The notes under the pieces were generated by a model. That model had not been told where the DNA came from and did not search any database. It worked only from the letters and a program-made list of their open reading frames with translations. From Phymorhynchus buccinoides (Eukaryota > Mollusca > Gastropoda > Neogastropoda > Raphitomidae): DNA of 64,000 nucleotides. Location of the stretch: NCBI GenBank assembly GCA_017654935.2, contig CM065699.1, positions 62,501 through 126,500 of the forward strand. Reading direction: 5' to 3'. This document shows positions 45,373 to 57,944 of the stretch, piece after piece (the stretch's first letter is position 1; every line of letters starts with the position of its first letter). A program made the position numbers and the translations under genes.

Positions 45373-46289
45373 GTGAGTCAGTGTGTTGTAGTTTTTTATG
45401 TTGTTGTTATTGTATTGAGTCAAGGCCCACGATGTAAAACGCTTCCATTAGCATGAACAGGGTTTGTGGACAGGATTGGGGAGACTGTATCTGATCACGA
45501 CCTCTGTGTGGTGAGGTCCAAGTGTGTTGGTATATGTTGTTTTATTGTATTTAAGTCAGCCCACGATGTAAGCGCTTCCATTAGCATTGACAGGATTGTG
45601 GACGAGATGGGGGAGACTGTATCTGATCACGACTCTGTGTGGTGAGTCAGTGTGTTGTATTATGTTGTTGTATATTGTATTAAGTCAGCCCACGATGTAA
45701 GCGCTTCCATTAGCATTGACAGGATTGTGGACGAGATGGGGGAGACTGTATCTGATCACGACTCTGTGTGGTGAGTCAGTGTGTTGTATTATGTTTTTGT
45801 TTATTGTTTTGAGTCGGTGTGTTGTATTATGTTGTTGTTTATTGTATTGAGTCAGTGTGTTGTAATATGTTGTTGTTTATTGTATTGAGTCAGTGTGTTG
45901 TATTATGTTGTTGTTTATTGTATTGAGTCAGTGTGTTGTATTATGTTGTTGTTTATTGTATTGAGTCAGTGTGTTGTATTATGTTGTTGTTTATTGTATT
46001 GAGTCAGTGTGTTGTATTATGTTGTTGTTTATTGTATTGAGTCAGTGTGTTGTAATATGTTGTTGTTTATTGTATTGAGTCAGTGTGTTGTATTATGTTG
46101 TTATTTATTGTATTGAGTCAGTGTGTTGTAGTGTGTTGTATTATGTTGCTCTATAGTGTATTGAGTCAGTGTGTTGTATTATGTTGTTGTTTATTGTATT
46201 AAGTCAGCCCACGATGTAAACGCTTCCATTAGCATTGACAGGATTGTGGACGAGATGGGGGAGACAGTGCTTGCTGAGGACTCTGTGTG
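45373..46289 (+). repeat. Array of exon copies (with donor) and 38-bp derivative units
   Basis: Copies of the exon's 3' part follow at about 45433-45515 (degraded), 45554-45641, 45683-45770 and 46202-46289. The two central ones are 129 bp apart. They run from TCAGCCCACGATGT to GACTCTGTGTG and keep the donor GTGAGTCAG. Their open phase reads SAHDV, then ASISIDRIVDEMGETVSDHD and SVW. Between the fourth and fifth copy lie about ten 38-bp units, GAGTCAGTGTGTTGTATTAT plus GTTGTTGTTTATTGTATT, made of the first intron bases only. The 7-mer GAGTCAG occurs both inside the exon and in the donor, and is the likely crossover point. Confidence 0.88.
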
Positions 46290-47000
46290 GTGACAGACTG
46301 CAGTGTGTTGTTGTATTTTGTAGTGCGTTACTGTAGTGTAGTGTATTATATTGTATCTTCTATCATCATTTAAGACTAAAGATTGGATTGTGAATGGCCA
46401 GGGACATACAGTAATGATGGATGAGGACTCTGTGTGGTGACAGACTGCAGTGTGTTGTTGTATTTTGTAGTGCGTTTCTGTAGTGTAGTGTATTATATTG
46501 TATCTTCTATCATCCTTTAAGACTAAAGATTGGATTGTGAATGGCCAGGGACACTTACAGTAATGGTGGATGAGGACTCTGGGCTTCTGGTGTGGTGACC
46601 AGACTGCAGTGTGTTGTTGTATTGTTATTTTGTAGTGCGTTTCTGTAGTGTAGTGTATTATATTGTATCTTTCTATCATCCTATTTACAGACTAACCCGA
46701 TTGGATTGTGAATGACCAGGGACAGACAGTAATGGTGGATAAGGACTCTGTGTGGTGAAAGACTGCAGTGTGTTGTTGTATTTTGTGGTGCGTTTCTGTA
46801 GTGTAGTGTATTATATTGTATCTTCTATCATCCTTTAAGACTAACGATTGGATTGTGAATGACCAGGGACAGACAGTAATGGTGGATAAGGACTCTGTGT
46901 GGTGACAGAACTGCAGTGTGTTGTTGTATTTTTGTAGTGCGTTTCTGTAGTGTAGTGTATTATATTGTATCTTCTATCATCCTTTAAACCCTTCCATCGC
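46275..47000 (+). repeat. ~145-bp tandem units containing a variant exon end
   Basis: About five units of roughly 140-180 bp start GAGGACTCTGTGTGGTGACA, run through TTTTGTAGTGCGTTWCTGTAG, TATATTGTATCTTCTATCATC and GATTGGATTGTGAATG, and end CAGTAATGRTGGAT. Each begins with the last bases of the TGase exon and a GTGACA donor-like sequence. A degraded unit recurs at 47240-47360. Confidence 0.85.
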
Positions 47001-47360
47001 CACTGTCGCCTCTTGGCACCACAATTGATATGAACACCCCATGTCACTGACTGAAAGGCAACAAATGAGGGTCTAGGTATCCAGTGACCTTATGTTCTTA
47101 ATTCTGGGAGGTAAGGATAGGCCCTATTTTTCACATGTCACAGAGAGCGAATCCCCAATATTGCAGACAGACTAGAATGTTTTCTTTACCTATAAGTAAG
47201 GTTTAATGGAAAGTTTTAGCTGGTAACATGTCTGGCGTTTGAAAGGGTTCGATTGTGAATGGCTAGGGAAAAACAGTACTTGGTGGGTGAGGACACTCTG
47301 TTTGTGGGTGACAGACTGCAGTGTGTTGTTGTATATTTGTAGTGCGTTACTGTAGTGTAG

Positions 47361-50300
47361 TGCTGTGTTGGTAGTGCAGGGTGGAATGTGTTAATGAAAT
47401 GCATGTTATGTTCCAGGAACTGCCACGTGTTGGTAGTGCAGCGTGGAATGAGTTAATGAAATGTATGTTGTATTCCACGTGTTGGTAGTGCAGCGTGGAA
47501 TGAGTTAATGAAGTCTATGTTGTGGGAAAGGAATACCGTGTTGGTAGTGCAGGGTGGAATGAGTTTAATGAAATGCATGTTGTTTTCCAGGAAATTGGTG
47601 GTGCATGGTGGAATGTTAATGAAGGGTATGTTGTGTTAGGAACTACCACGTGTTGGTAGTGCAGGGTGGAATGAGTTAATGAAGTGCATGTTGTGGTCCA
47701 GGAACTTCCACGTGTTGGTAGTGCCAGGGTGGAATGAGTTTTAAATGCATGTTATGGTCCAGGAACTGCCACGTGTTTTGTGCAGGGTGGAATGAGTTAA
47801 TGACGTGTTGGTAGGTGGAACTACCACGTGTTGGTAGTGGATGGTGGAATGAGTTAATGGAAATGCATGTTATGTTCCAGGTGTTGGTAGTGCAGGGTGG
47901 AATGAGTTAACAAATGCATGGTGTGTTCCAGGAACTACCACGTGTTGGTAGTGCAGGGTGGAATGAGTTAATGAAATGCATGTTTGAGTTCCAGGAACTA
48001 CCACGTGCGGTTGGTAGTGCATGGTGGAATGAGTTAATGAAATGCATGTTATGTTCCAGGAACTGCCACGTGTTGGTAGTGCAGGGTGGAATGAGTTAAT
48101 GAAGTGGTTGGTCCAGGAACTACCACGTGTTTGGGCAGGGTGGAATGAGTTAATGAAATGCATGGTTCCAGGAACTACCACGTGTTGGTAGTGAGGGTGG
48201 AATGAGTTAATGAAGTGCAATGTTGTGATCTAGGGAACTACCACGTGTTGGTAGTGCAGGGGTGGAATGAGTTAATGAAATGCATGTTGTGTTCCAGGAA
48301 CTACCACGTGTTGTTAGTGCAGGGTGGAATGAGTTAATGAAATGCATGTTGTGGTCCAGGAACTACCACGTGTTGGTAGTGCAGGGTGGAATGAGTTAAT
48401 GAAATGCATGTTATGGTTCCAGGAACTACCACGTGTTGGTAGTGCAGGGTGGAATGTTAATGAAATGCATGTTATGTTCCAGGAACTACCACGTGTTGGT
48501 AGTGCAGGGTGGAATGAGTTAATGAAATGCATGTTATGTTCCAGGAACTACCACGTGCTGGTGGTGCATGGTGGAATGAGTTAATGAAGTGCATGTTATG
48601 TTCCAGGAACTACCACGTGTTGGTTAGGGTGCAGTGGTGGAAATGAGTTAATGAAGTGCATGTTATGTTCCAGGAACTACCACGTGTTGGTAGTGCAGGG
48701 TGGAATGAGTTAATGAAGTGCATGTTTATGTTCCAGGAACTACCACGTGTTGGTGGTGCAGGGTGGTGGAATGAGTTAATGAAATGCATGTTATGTTCCA
48801 GGAACTACCACGTGTTGGTAGTGCAGGGTGGAATGAGTTAATGAAGTGCATGTTGTGTTCCAGGAACTACCACGTGTTGGTGGTGCAGGGTGGAATGAGT
48901 TAATGAAATGCATGTTATTTTCCAGGAACTACCACGTGTTGGTAGTGCAGGGTGGAATGAGTTAATGAAGTGCATGTTGTTGGTCCAGGAATGAGTTAAT
49001 GAACGTGCATACCACGTCCAGGAACTGGTGGTGTGCAGGGTGGAATGAGTTAATGAAGTGCATGTTATGTTTCCAGGAACTACCACGTGTTGGTAGTGCA
49101 GGGTGGAATGAGTTAATGAAATGCATGTTGTGTTCCAGGAACTACCACGTGTTGGTAGTGCAGGGTGGAATGAGTTAATGAAGTGCATGTTGTGGTCCAG
49201 GAACTACCACGTGTTGGTAGTGCAGGGTGGAATGAGTTAATGAAGTGCATGTTGTGGTCCAGGAACTACCACGTGTTTGGTAGTGCAGGGTGGAATGAGT
49301 TAATGAAATGCATGTTGTGTTCCAGGAACTACCACGTGTTGGTAGTGCAGGGTGGAATGAGTTAATGAAATGCATGTTGTGTTACCACGTGTTGGAAGTG
49401 CAGGGTGGAATGAGTTAATGAAATGCATGTTATGTTCCAGGAACTACCACGTGTTGGTAGTGCAGGGTGGAATGAGTTAATGAAATGCATGTTATGTTCC
49501 AGGAACTACCACGTGTTGGTAGTGCAGGGTGGAATGAGTTAATGAAGTGCATGTTATGTTCCAGGAACTACCACGTGTTGGTAGTGCAGGGTGGAATGAG
49601 TTAATGAAATGCATGTTATGTTCCAGGAACTACCACGTGTTGGTAGTGCATGGTGGAATGAGTTAATGAAATGCATGTTATGTTCCAGGAACTACCACGT
49701 GTTGGTGGTGCAGGGTGGAATGAGTTAATGAAATGCATGTTATGTTCCAGGAACTACCACGTGTTGGTAGTGCAGGGTGGAATGAGTTAATGAAATGCAT
49801 GTTATGTTCCAGGAACTACCACGTGTTGGTAGTGCAGGGTGGAATGAGTTAATGAAATGCATGTTATGTTCCAGGAACTACCACGTGTTGGTAGTGCAGG
49901 GTGGAATGAGTTAATGAAATGCATGTTATGTTCCAGGAACTACCACGTGTTGGTGGTGCAGGGTGGAATGAGTTAATGAAATGCATGTTATGTTCCAGGA
50001 ACTACCACGTGTTGGTAGTGCAGGGTGGAATGAGTTAATGAAGTGCATGTTATGTTCCAGGAACTACCACGTGTTGGTGGTGCAGGGTGGAATGAGTTAA
50101 TGAAATGCATGTTGTTCAGGAACTACCACGTGTTGGTAGTGCAGGGTGGAATGAGTTAATGAAGTGCATGTTGTGGTCCAGGAACTACCACGTGTTGGTA
50201 GTGCAGGGTGGAATGAGTTAATGAAGTGCATGTTGTGTTCCAGGAACTACCACGTGTTGGTAGTGCAGGGTGGAATGAGTTAATGAAGTGCATGTTGTGG

Positions 50301-53300
50301 TCCAGGAACTACCACGTGTTGGTAGTGCAGGGTGGAATGAGTTAATGAAGTGCATGTTGTGTTCCAGGAACTACCACGTGTTGGTAGTGCAGGGTGGAAT
50401 GAGTTAATGAAGTGCATGTTGTGTTCCAGGAACTACCACGTGTTGGTAGTGCAGGGTGGAATGAGTTAATGAAGTGCATGTTGTGTTCCAGGAACTACCA
50501 CGTGTTGGTAGTGCAGGGTGGAATGAGTTAATGAAATGCATGTTATGTTCCAGGAACTACCACGTGTTGGTAGTGCAGGGTGGAATGAGTTAATGAAGTG
50601 CATGTTGTGTTCCAGGAACTACCACGTGTTGGTAGTGCAGGGTGGAATGAGTTAATGAAATGCATGTTATGTTCCAGGAACTACCACGTGTTGGTAGTGC
50701 AGGGTGGAATGAGTTAATGAAATGCATGTTATGTTCCAGGAACTACCAAGTGCAGGGTGGAATGAGTTAATGAAGTGCATGTTATGTTCCAGGAACTACC
50801 ACGTGTTGGTAGTGCAGGGTGGAATGAGTTAATGAAATGCATGTTGTGTTCCAGGAACTACCACGTGTTGGTAGTGCAGGGTGGAATGAGTAATAGTGCA
50901 TGTTGTGGTGAACCACGTGTTGGTAGTGCAGGGTGGAATGAGTTAATGAATGCATGTTGTGTTACCACGTGTTGGTAGTGCACGTGGAATGAGTTAATGA
51001 AGTGCATGTTGTGTTCCAGGAACTACCATGGTAGTGCAGGGTGGAATGAGTTAATGAAGTGCATGTTGTGTTCCAGGAACTACCACGTGTTGGTAGTGCA
51101 GGGTGGAATGAGTTAATGAAATGCATGTTGTGTTCCAGGAACTACCACGTGTTGGTAGTGCAGGGTGGAATGAGTTAATGAAGTGCATGTTGTGTTCCAG
51201 GAACTACCACGTGTTGGTAGTGCAGGGTGGAATGAGTTAATGAAATGCATGTTGTGTTCCAGGAACTACCACGTGTTGGTAGTGCAGGGTGGAATGAGTT
51301 AATGAAATGCATGTTGTGTTCCAGGAACTACCACGTGTTGGTAGTGCAGGGTGGAATGAGTTAATGAAATGCATGTGGTGTTCCAGGAACTACCACGTGT
51401 TGGTAGTGCAGGGTGGAATGAGTTAATGAAATGCATGTTATGTTCCAGGAACTACCACGTGTTGGTAGTGCAGGGTGGAATGAGTTAATGAAGTGCATGT
51501 TATGTTCCAGGAACTACCACGTGTTGGTAGTGCAGGGTGGAATGAGTTAATGAAATGCATGTTATGTTCCAGGAACTACCACGTGTTGGTAGTGCAGGGT
51601 GGAATGAGTTAATGAAATGCATGTTGTGTTCCAGGAACTACCACGTGTTGGTAGTGCAGGGTGGAATGAGTTAATGAAATGCATGTTCCAGGAACTACCA
51701 CGTGTTGGTAGTGCAGGGTGGAATGAGTTAATGAAATGCATGTTATGTTCCAGGAACTACCACGTGTTGGTAGTGCAGGGTGGAATGAGTTAATGAAATG
51801 CATGTTGTGTTCCAGGAACTACCACGTGTTGGTAGTGCAGGGTGGAATGAGTTAATAATGAAAGTGCATGTTGTTGTTCCAGGAACTACCACGTGTTGGT
51901 AGTGCAGGGTGGAATGAGTTAATGAAATGCATGTTGTGGTCCAGGAACTACCACGTGTTGGTAGTGCAGGGTGGAATGAGTTAATGAAGTGCATGTTGTG
52001 TTCCAGGAACTACCACGTGTTGGTAGTGCAGGGTGGAATGAGTTAATGAAGTGCATGTTGTGTTCCAGGAACTACCACGTGTTGGTAGTGCAGGGTGGAA
52101 TGAGTTAATGAAATGCATGTTATGTTCCAGGAACTACCACGTGTTGGTAGTGCAGGGTGGAATGAGTTAATGAAATGCAATGAACTACCATGTTGCAGGG
52201 TGGAATGAGTTAATGAAATGAACTACCACGTGTTGGTAGTGCAGGGTGGAATGAGTTAATGAAATGCATGTTATGTTCCAGGAACTACCACGTGTTGGTA
52301 GTGCAGGGTGGAATGAGTTAATGAAATGCATGTTATGTTCCAGGAACTACCACGTGTTGGTAGTGCAGGGTGGAATGAGTTAATGAAATGCATGTTATGT
52401 TCCAGGAACTACCACGTGTTGGTAGTGCAGGGTGGAATGAGTTAATGAAGTGCATGTTGTGTTCCAGGAACTACCACGTGTTGGTTAATGTGCAGGGTGG
52501 AATGAGTTAATGAAGTGCATGTTGTGCAGTGCAGGGTGGAATGTTTGAAATGTGGTGTTCCAGGAACTACCACGTGTTGGTAGTGCAGGGTGGAATGAGT
52601 TAATGAAGTGCATGTTGTGTTCCAGGAACTACCACGTGTTGGTAGTGCAGGGTGGAATGAGTTTTTCCAGGAACTACCACGTGTTGGTGTGCAGGGTGGA
52701 ATGTTAATGTGCATGTTGTGTTCCAGGAACTACCACGTGTTGGTAGTGCAGGGTGGAATGAGTTAATGAAATGCATGTTGTGTTCCAGGAACTACCACGT
52801 GTTGGTAGTGCAGGGTGGAATGAGTTAATGAAGTGCATGTTGTGTTCCAGGAACTACCACGTGTTGGTAGTGCAGGGTGGAATGAGTTAATGAAATGCAT
52901 GTTATGTTCCAGGAACTACCACGTGTTGGTAGTGCGTGGTGGAATGGAATGAGTGCATGTTGTGTCCAGGAACTTCCACGTGTTGGTAGTGCAGGGTGGA
53001 ATGAGTTAATGAAGTGCATGTTATGTTCCAGGAACTACCACGTGTTGGTAGTGCAGGGTGGAATGAGTTAATGAAGTGCATGTTGTGTTCCAGGAACTAC
53101 CACGTGTTGGTAGTGCAGGGTGGAATGAGTTAATGAAGTGCATGTTGTGTTCCAGGAACTACCACGTGTTGGTAGTGCAGGGTGGAATGAGTTAATGAAG
53201 TGCATGTTATGTTCCAGGAACTACCACGTGTTGGTAGTGCAGGGTGGAATGAGTTAATTGCATGTTGTGTTCCAGGAACTACCACGTGTTGGTAGTGCAG

Positions 53301-56300
53301 GGTGGAATGAGTTAATGAAATGCATGTTGTGTTCCAGGAACTACCACGTGTTGGTAGTGCAGGGTGGAATGAGTTAATGAAGTGCATGTTATGTTCCAGG
53401 AACTACCACGTGTTGGTAGTGCAGGGTGGAATGAGTTAATGAAATGCATGTTGTGTTCCAGGAACTACCACGTGTTGGTAGTGCAGGGTGGAATGAGTTA
53501 ATGAAATGCATGTTATGTTCCAGGAACTACCACGTGTTGGTAGTGCAGGGTGGAATGAGTTAATGAAATGCATGTTATGTTCCAGGAACTACCACGTGTT
53601 GGTGGTGCAGGGTGGAATGAGTTAATGAAGTGCATGTTGTGTTCCAGGAACTACCACGTGTTGGTAGTGCAGGGTGGAATGAGTTAATGAAGTGCATGTT
53701 ATGTTCCAGGAACTACCACGTGTTGGTAGTGCAGGGTGGAATGAGTTAATGAAGTGCATGTTGTGGTCCAGGAACTACCACGTGTTGGTAGTGCAGGGTG
53801 GAATGAGTTAATGAAGTGCATGTTGTGTTCCAGGAACTACCACGTGTTGGTGGTGCAGGGTGGAATGAGTTAATGAAGTGCATGTTATGTTCCAGGAACT
53901 ACCACGTGTTGGTAGTGCAGGGTGGAATGAGTTAATGAAGTGCATGTTGTGGTTCCAGGAACTACCACGTGTTGGTAGTGCAGGGTGGAATGAGTTAATG
54001 AAGTGCATGTACCACGTGTTGGTAGTGCAGGGTGGAATGAGTTAATGAAATGCATGTTATGTTCCAGGAACTACCACGTGTTGGTAGTGCAGGGTGGAAT
54101 GAGTTAATGAAGTGCATGTTGTGGTCCAGGAACTACCACGTGTTGGTAGTGCAGGGTGGAATGAGTTAATGAAGTGCATGTTGTGTTCCAGGAACTACCA
54201 CGTGTTGGTAGTGCAGGGTGGAATGAGTTAATGAAGTGCATGTTATGTTCCAGGAACTACCACGTGTTGGTAGTGCAGGGTGGAATGAGTTAATGAAAGT
54301 GCATGTTGTGTTCCAGGAACTACCACGTGTTGGTAGTGCAGGGTGGAATGAGTTAATGAAGTGCATGTTGTGTTCCAGGAACTACCACGTGTTGGTAGTG
54401 CAGGGTGGAATGAGTTAATGAAGTGCATGTTGTGTTCCAGGAACTACCACGTGTTGGTAGTGCAGGGTGGAATGAGTTAATGAAGTGCATGTTATGTTCC
54501 AGGAACTACCACGTGCTGGTGGTGCAGGGTGGAATGAGTTAATGAAGTGCATGTTGTGTTCCAGGAACTACCACGTGTTGGTAGTGCAGGGTGGAATGAG
54601 TTAATGAAGTGCATGTTGTTCCAGGAACTACCACGTGTTGGTAGTGCAGGGTGGAATGAGTTAATGAAATGCATGTTATTGTTCCAGGAACTACCACGTG
54701 TTGGTAGTGCAGGGTGGAATGAGTTAATGAAGTGCATGTTGTGGTCCAGGAACTACCACGTGTTGGTAGTTGGTGGAATGAGTTAATGAAGTGCATGGTG
54801 GAATGCAGGGTTAATGAGTTAATGAATGTTGCATGTTGGTGGTGCAGGGTGGAATGAGTTAATGAAGTGCTCCAGGAACTACCACGTGTTGGTAGTGCAG
54901 GGTGGAATGAGTTAATGAAGTGCATGTTGTGTTCCAGGAACTACCACGTGTTGGTAGTGCAGGGTGGAATGAGTTAATGAAGTGCATGTTGTGTTCCAGG
55001 AACTACCACGTGTTGGTAGTGCAGGGTGGAATGAGTTAATGAAATGCATGTTGTGTTCCAGGAACTACCACGTGTTGGTAGTGCAGGGTGGAATGAGTTA
55101 ATGAAGTGCATGTTGTGTTCCAGGAACTACCACGTGTTGGTAGTGCAGGGTGGAATGAGTTAATGAAATGCATGTTGTGTTCCAGGAACTACCACGTGTT
55201 GGTAGTGCAGGGTGGAATGAGTTAATGAAGTGCATGTTGTGTTCCAGGAACTACCACGTGTTGGTAGTGCAGGGTGGAATGAGTTAATGAAGTGCATGTT
55301 GTGGTCCAGGAACTACCACGTGTTGGTAGTGCAGGGTGGAATGAGTTAATGAAATGCATGTTATGTTCCAGGAACTACCACGTGTTGGTAGTGCAGGGTG
55401 GAATGAGTTAATGAAGTGCATGTTGTGTTCCAGGAACTACCACAGTGCAGGGTGGAATGAGTTAATGTTTGTTCCAGGAACTACCACGTGTTGGTAGTGC
55501 AGGGTGGAATGAGTTAATGAAGTGCATGTTGTGTTCCAGGAACTACCACGTGTTGGTAGTGCAGGGTGGAATGAGTTAATGAAGTGCATGTTGTGTCCAG
55601 GAACTACCACGTGTTGGTAGTGCAGGGTGGAATGAGTTAATGAAGTGCATGTTGTGTTCCAGGAACTACCACGTGTTGGTAGTGCAGGGTGGAATGAGTT
55701 AATGAAGTGCATGTTGTGTTCCAGGAACTACCACAGTGCAGGGTGGAATGAGTTAATTGCATGTTGTTCCAGGAACTACCACGTGTTGGTAGTGCAGGGT
55801 GGAATGAGTTAATGAAGTGCATGTTGTGGTGCAGCGTGGAATCCAGGAACTACCACGTGTTGGTAGTGCAGGGTGGAATGAGTTAATGAAATGCATGTTG
55901 TGTTCCAGGAACTACCACGTGTTGGTAGTGCAGGGTGGAATGAGTTAATGAAGTGCATGTTGTGTTCCAGGAACTACCACGTGCAGGAACTACCACGTGT
56001 TGGTGGAATGAGTTAATGAAGTGCATGTTTATGGTGGAACTACCATGGAGTGTTGGAATGTTAATGAAGTGCATGTTGTGTTCCAGGAACTACCACGTGT
56101 TGGTAGTGCAGGGTGGAATGAGTTAATGAAGTGCATGTTGTGTTCCAGGAACTACCACGTGTTGGTAGTGCAGGGTGGAATGAGTTAATGAAGTGCATGT
56201 TGTGGTCCAGGAACTACCACGTGTTGGTAGTGCAGGGTGGAATGAGTTAATGAAGTGCATGTTGTGTTCCAGGAACTACCACTGTGTTGGGTGCAGGGTG

Positions 56301-57490
56301 GAATGAGTTAATGAAGTGCATGTTGTGTTCCAGGAACTACCACGTGTTGGTAGTGCAGGGTGGAATGAGTTAATGAAGTGCATGTTATGTTCCAGGAACT
56401 ACCACGTGTTGGTGGTGCAGGGTGGAATGAGTTAATGAAGTGCATGTTGTGTTCCAGGAACTACCAAGTGCACGTGTTGGTGGTGGGTGGAATGAGTTAA
56501 TTGCATGTTATGTTCCAGGAACTACCACGTGCTGGTGGTGCATGGTGGAATGAGTTAATGAAGTGCATGTTGTGTTCCAGGAACTACCACGTGTTGGTAG
56601 TGCAGGGTGGAATGAGTTAATGAAGTGCATGTTGTGTTCCAGGAACTACCACGTGTTGGTAGTGCAGGGTGGAATGAGTTAATGAAGTGCATGTTATGTT
56701 CCAGGAACTACCACGTGCTGGTGGTGCATGGTGGAATGAGTTAATGAAGTGCATGTTATGTTCCAGGAACTACCACGTGTTGGTAGTGCAGCGTGGAATG
56801 AGTTAATGAAATGCATGTTGTGTTCCACGTGTTGGTAGTGCAGGGTGGAATGAGTTAATGAAATGCATGTTGTGTTCCAGGAACTACCACGTGTTGTTAG
56901 TGCAGGGTGGAATGAGTTAATGAAGTGCATGTTGTGTTCCAGGAACTACCACGTGTTGGTAGTGCAGGGTGGAATGAGTTAATGAAGTGCATGTTGTGTT
57001 CCAGGAACTACCACGTGTTGGTAGTGCAGGGTGGAATGAGTTAATGAAGTGCATGTTGTGTTCCAGGAACTACCACGTGTTGGTAGTGCAGGGTGGAATG
57101 AGTTAATGAAGTGCATGTTGTGGTCCAGGAACTACCACGTGTTGGTAGTGCAGGGTGGAATGAGTTAATGAAGTGCATGTTGTGGTCCAGGAACTACCAC
57201 GTGTTGGTAGTGCAGGGTGGAATGAGTTAATGAAGTGCATGTTGTGTTCCAGGAACTACCACGTGTTGGTAGTGCAGGGTGGAATGAGTTAATGAAGTGC
57301 ATGTTGTGTTCCAGGAACTACCACGTGTTGGTAGTGCAGGGTGGAATGAGTTAATGAAGTGCATGTTGTGTTCCACGTGTTGGTAGTGCAGGGTGGAATG
57401 AGTTAATGAAGTGCATGTTGTGGTCCAGGAACTACCACGTGTTGGTAGTGCAGGGTGGAATGAGTTAATGAAATGCATGTTGTGGTCCAG
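47361..57490 (+). repeat. 62-bp minisatellite (~160 copies) made of splice acceptor plus exon start
   Basis: The unit is GAACTACCACGTGTTGGTAG, TGCAGGGTGGAATGAG, TTAATGAARTGCATGTTRTG, TTCCAG (62 bp). TTCCAG|GAACTACC is the acceptor and first bases of the exon at 57491, and TGGAATGAG is the next stretch of that exon. A 14-bp segment (TTGGTAGTGCAGGG) is interposed between them. About 160 copies fill 10 kb. Central copies (49400-52100) are nearly identical, while flanking copies (47400-49100, 52150-56800) have more indels, the pattern of unequal exchange. Each unit contains a CACGTG E-box and a CTACCA...TGGTAG inverted repeat. 62 is not divisible by 3, and no long frame survives. Confidence 0.96.
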
Positions 57491-57594
57491 GAACTACCAT
57501 GTGTGGAATGAGGCCTGGATGACTCGCCCTGAGTTACCCCCCGGCTATGGAGGATGGCAGGCCTGTGACGCCACACCACAGGAGAGGAGTGAAG
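57491..57594 (+). CDS. Transglutaminase exon with catalytic His and Asp
   Basis: A 104-bp exon follows the acceptor TGTGGTCCAG and is followed by the donor GTCTGT. With the split codon from the preceding exon it reads [21 protein letters not shown], then [15 protein letters not shown]. This is the hallmark TGase segment: the catalytic His is the third residue (NYHVW) and the catalytic Asp lies in QACDATPQE. The catalytic Cys (GQCW motif) belongs to an upstream exon not found in the window. The open phase is intact. The exon sits between the 62-bp acceptor array and a CTGT array. I infer one multi-exon gene on the plus strand; downstream exons are not visible before 64000. Confidence 0.93.
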
Positions 57595-57881
57595 GTCTGT
57601 CCCTCTGTCTGTCTGTCTGTCCCTCTGTCTGTCTGTCCCTCTGTCTGTCTGTCCCTCTGTCTGTCCCTCTATCTGTCTGTCTGTCCCTCTGTCTGTCTGT
57701 CCCTCTGTCTGTCTGTCCCTCTGTCTGTCTGTCCCTCTGTCTGTCTGTCTGTCCCTCTGTCTGTCTGTCTGTCCCTCTGTCTGTCTGTCTGTCCCTCTGT
57801 CTGTCTGTACCTCTGTCTGTCTGTCTATCCTTCTGTGTCTGTCTGTCCTTCTGTCTGTCTGTCTGTCCCTCTGTCTGTCTT
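57595..57881 (+). repeat. CTGT/CCCT microsatellite at the splice donor
   Basis: Units of (CTGT)2-3 plus CCCT begin at the donor itself (GTCTGTCCCTCTGTCTGTC) and run for about 285 bp. The open frames ([16 protein letters not shown] type) are artefacts. Confidence 0.95.
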
Positions 57882-57882
57882 T

Positions 57883-57905
57883 GCTATGGAGGATGGCAGG
57901 CCTGT
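57883..57905 (+). repeat. Duplicated 23-bp piece of the transglutaminase exon
   Basis: The sequence from GCTATGGAGG to CAGGCCTGT is identical to 57544-57566 inside the exon. It lies immediately after the CTGT array and is followed by unrelated bases (TATGACGG). No acceptor precedes it. Confidence 0.9.
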
Positions 57906-57944
57906 TATGACGGACTATGACGGACTTTTCATTTTTGACCAGTA

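Noticed and set aside
47361..57490. CRISPR-like regular array
   Set aside because: The 62-bp units are contiguous with no unique spacers, the genome is animal, and the unit is explained by the adjacent exon.
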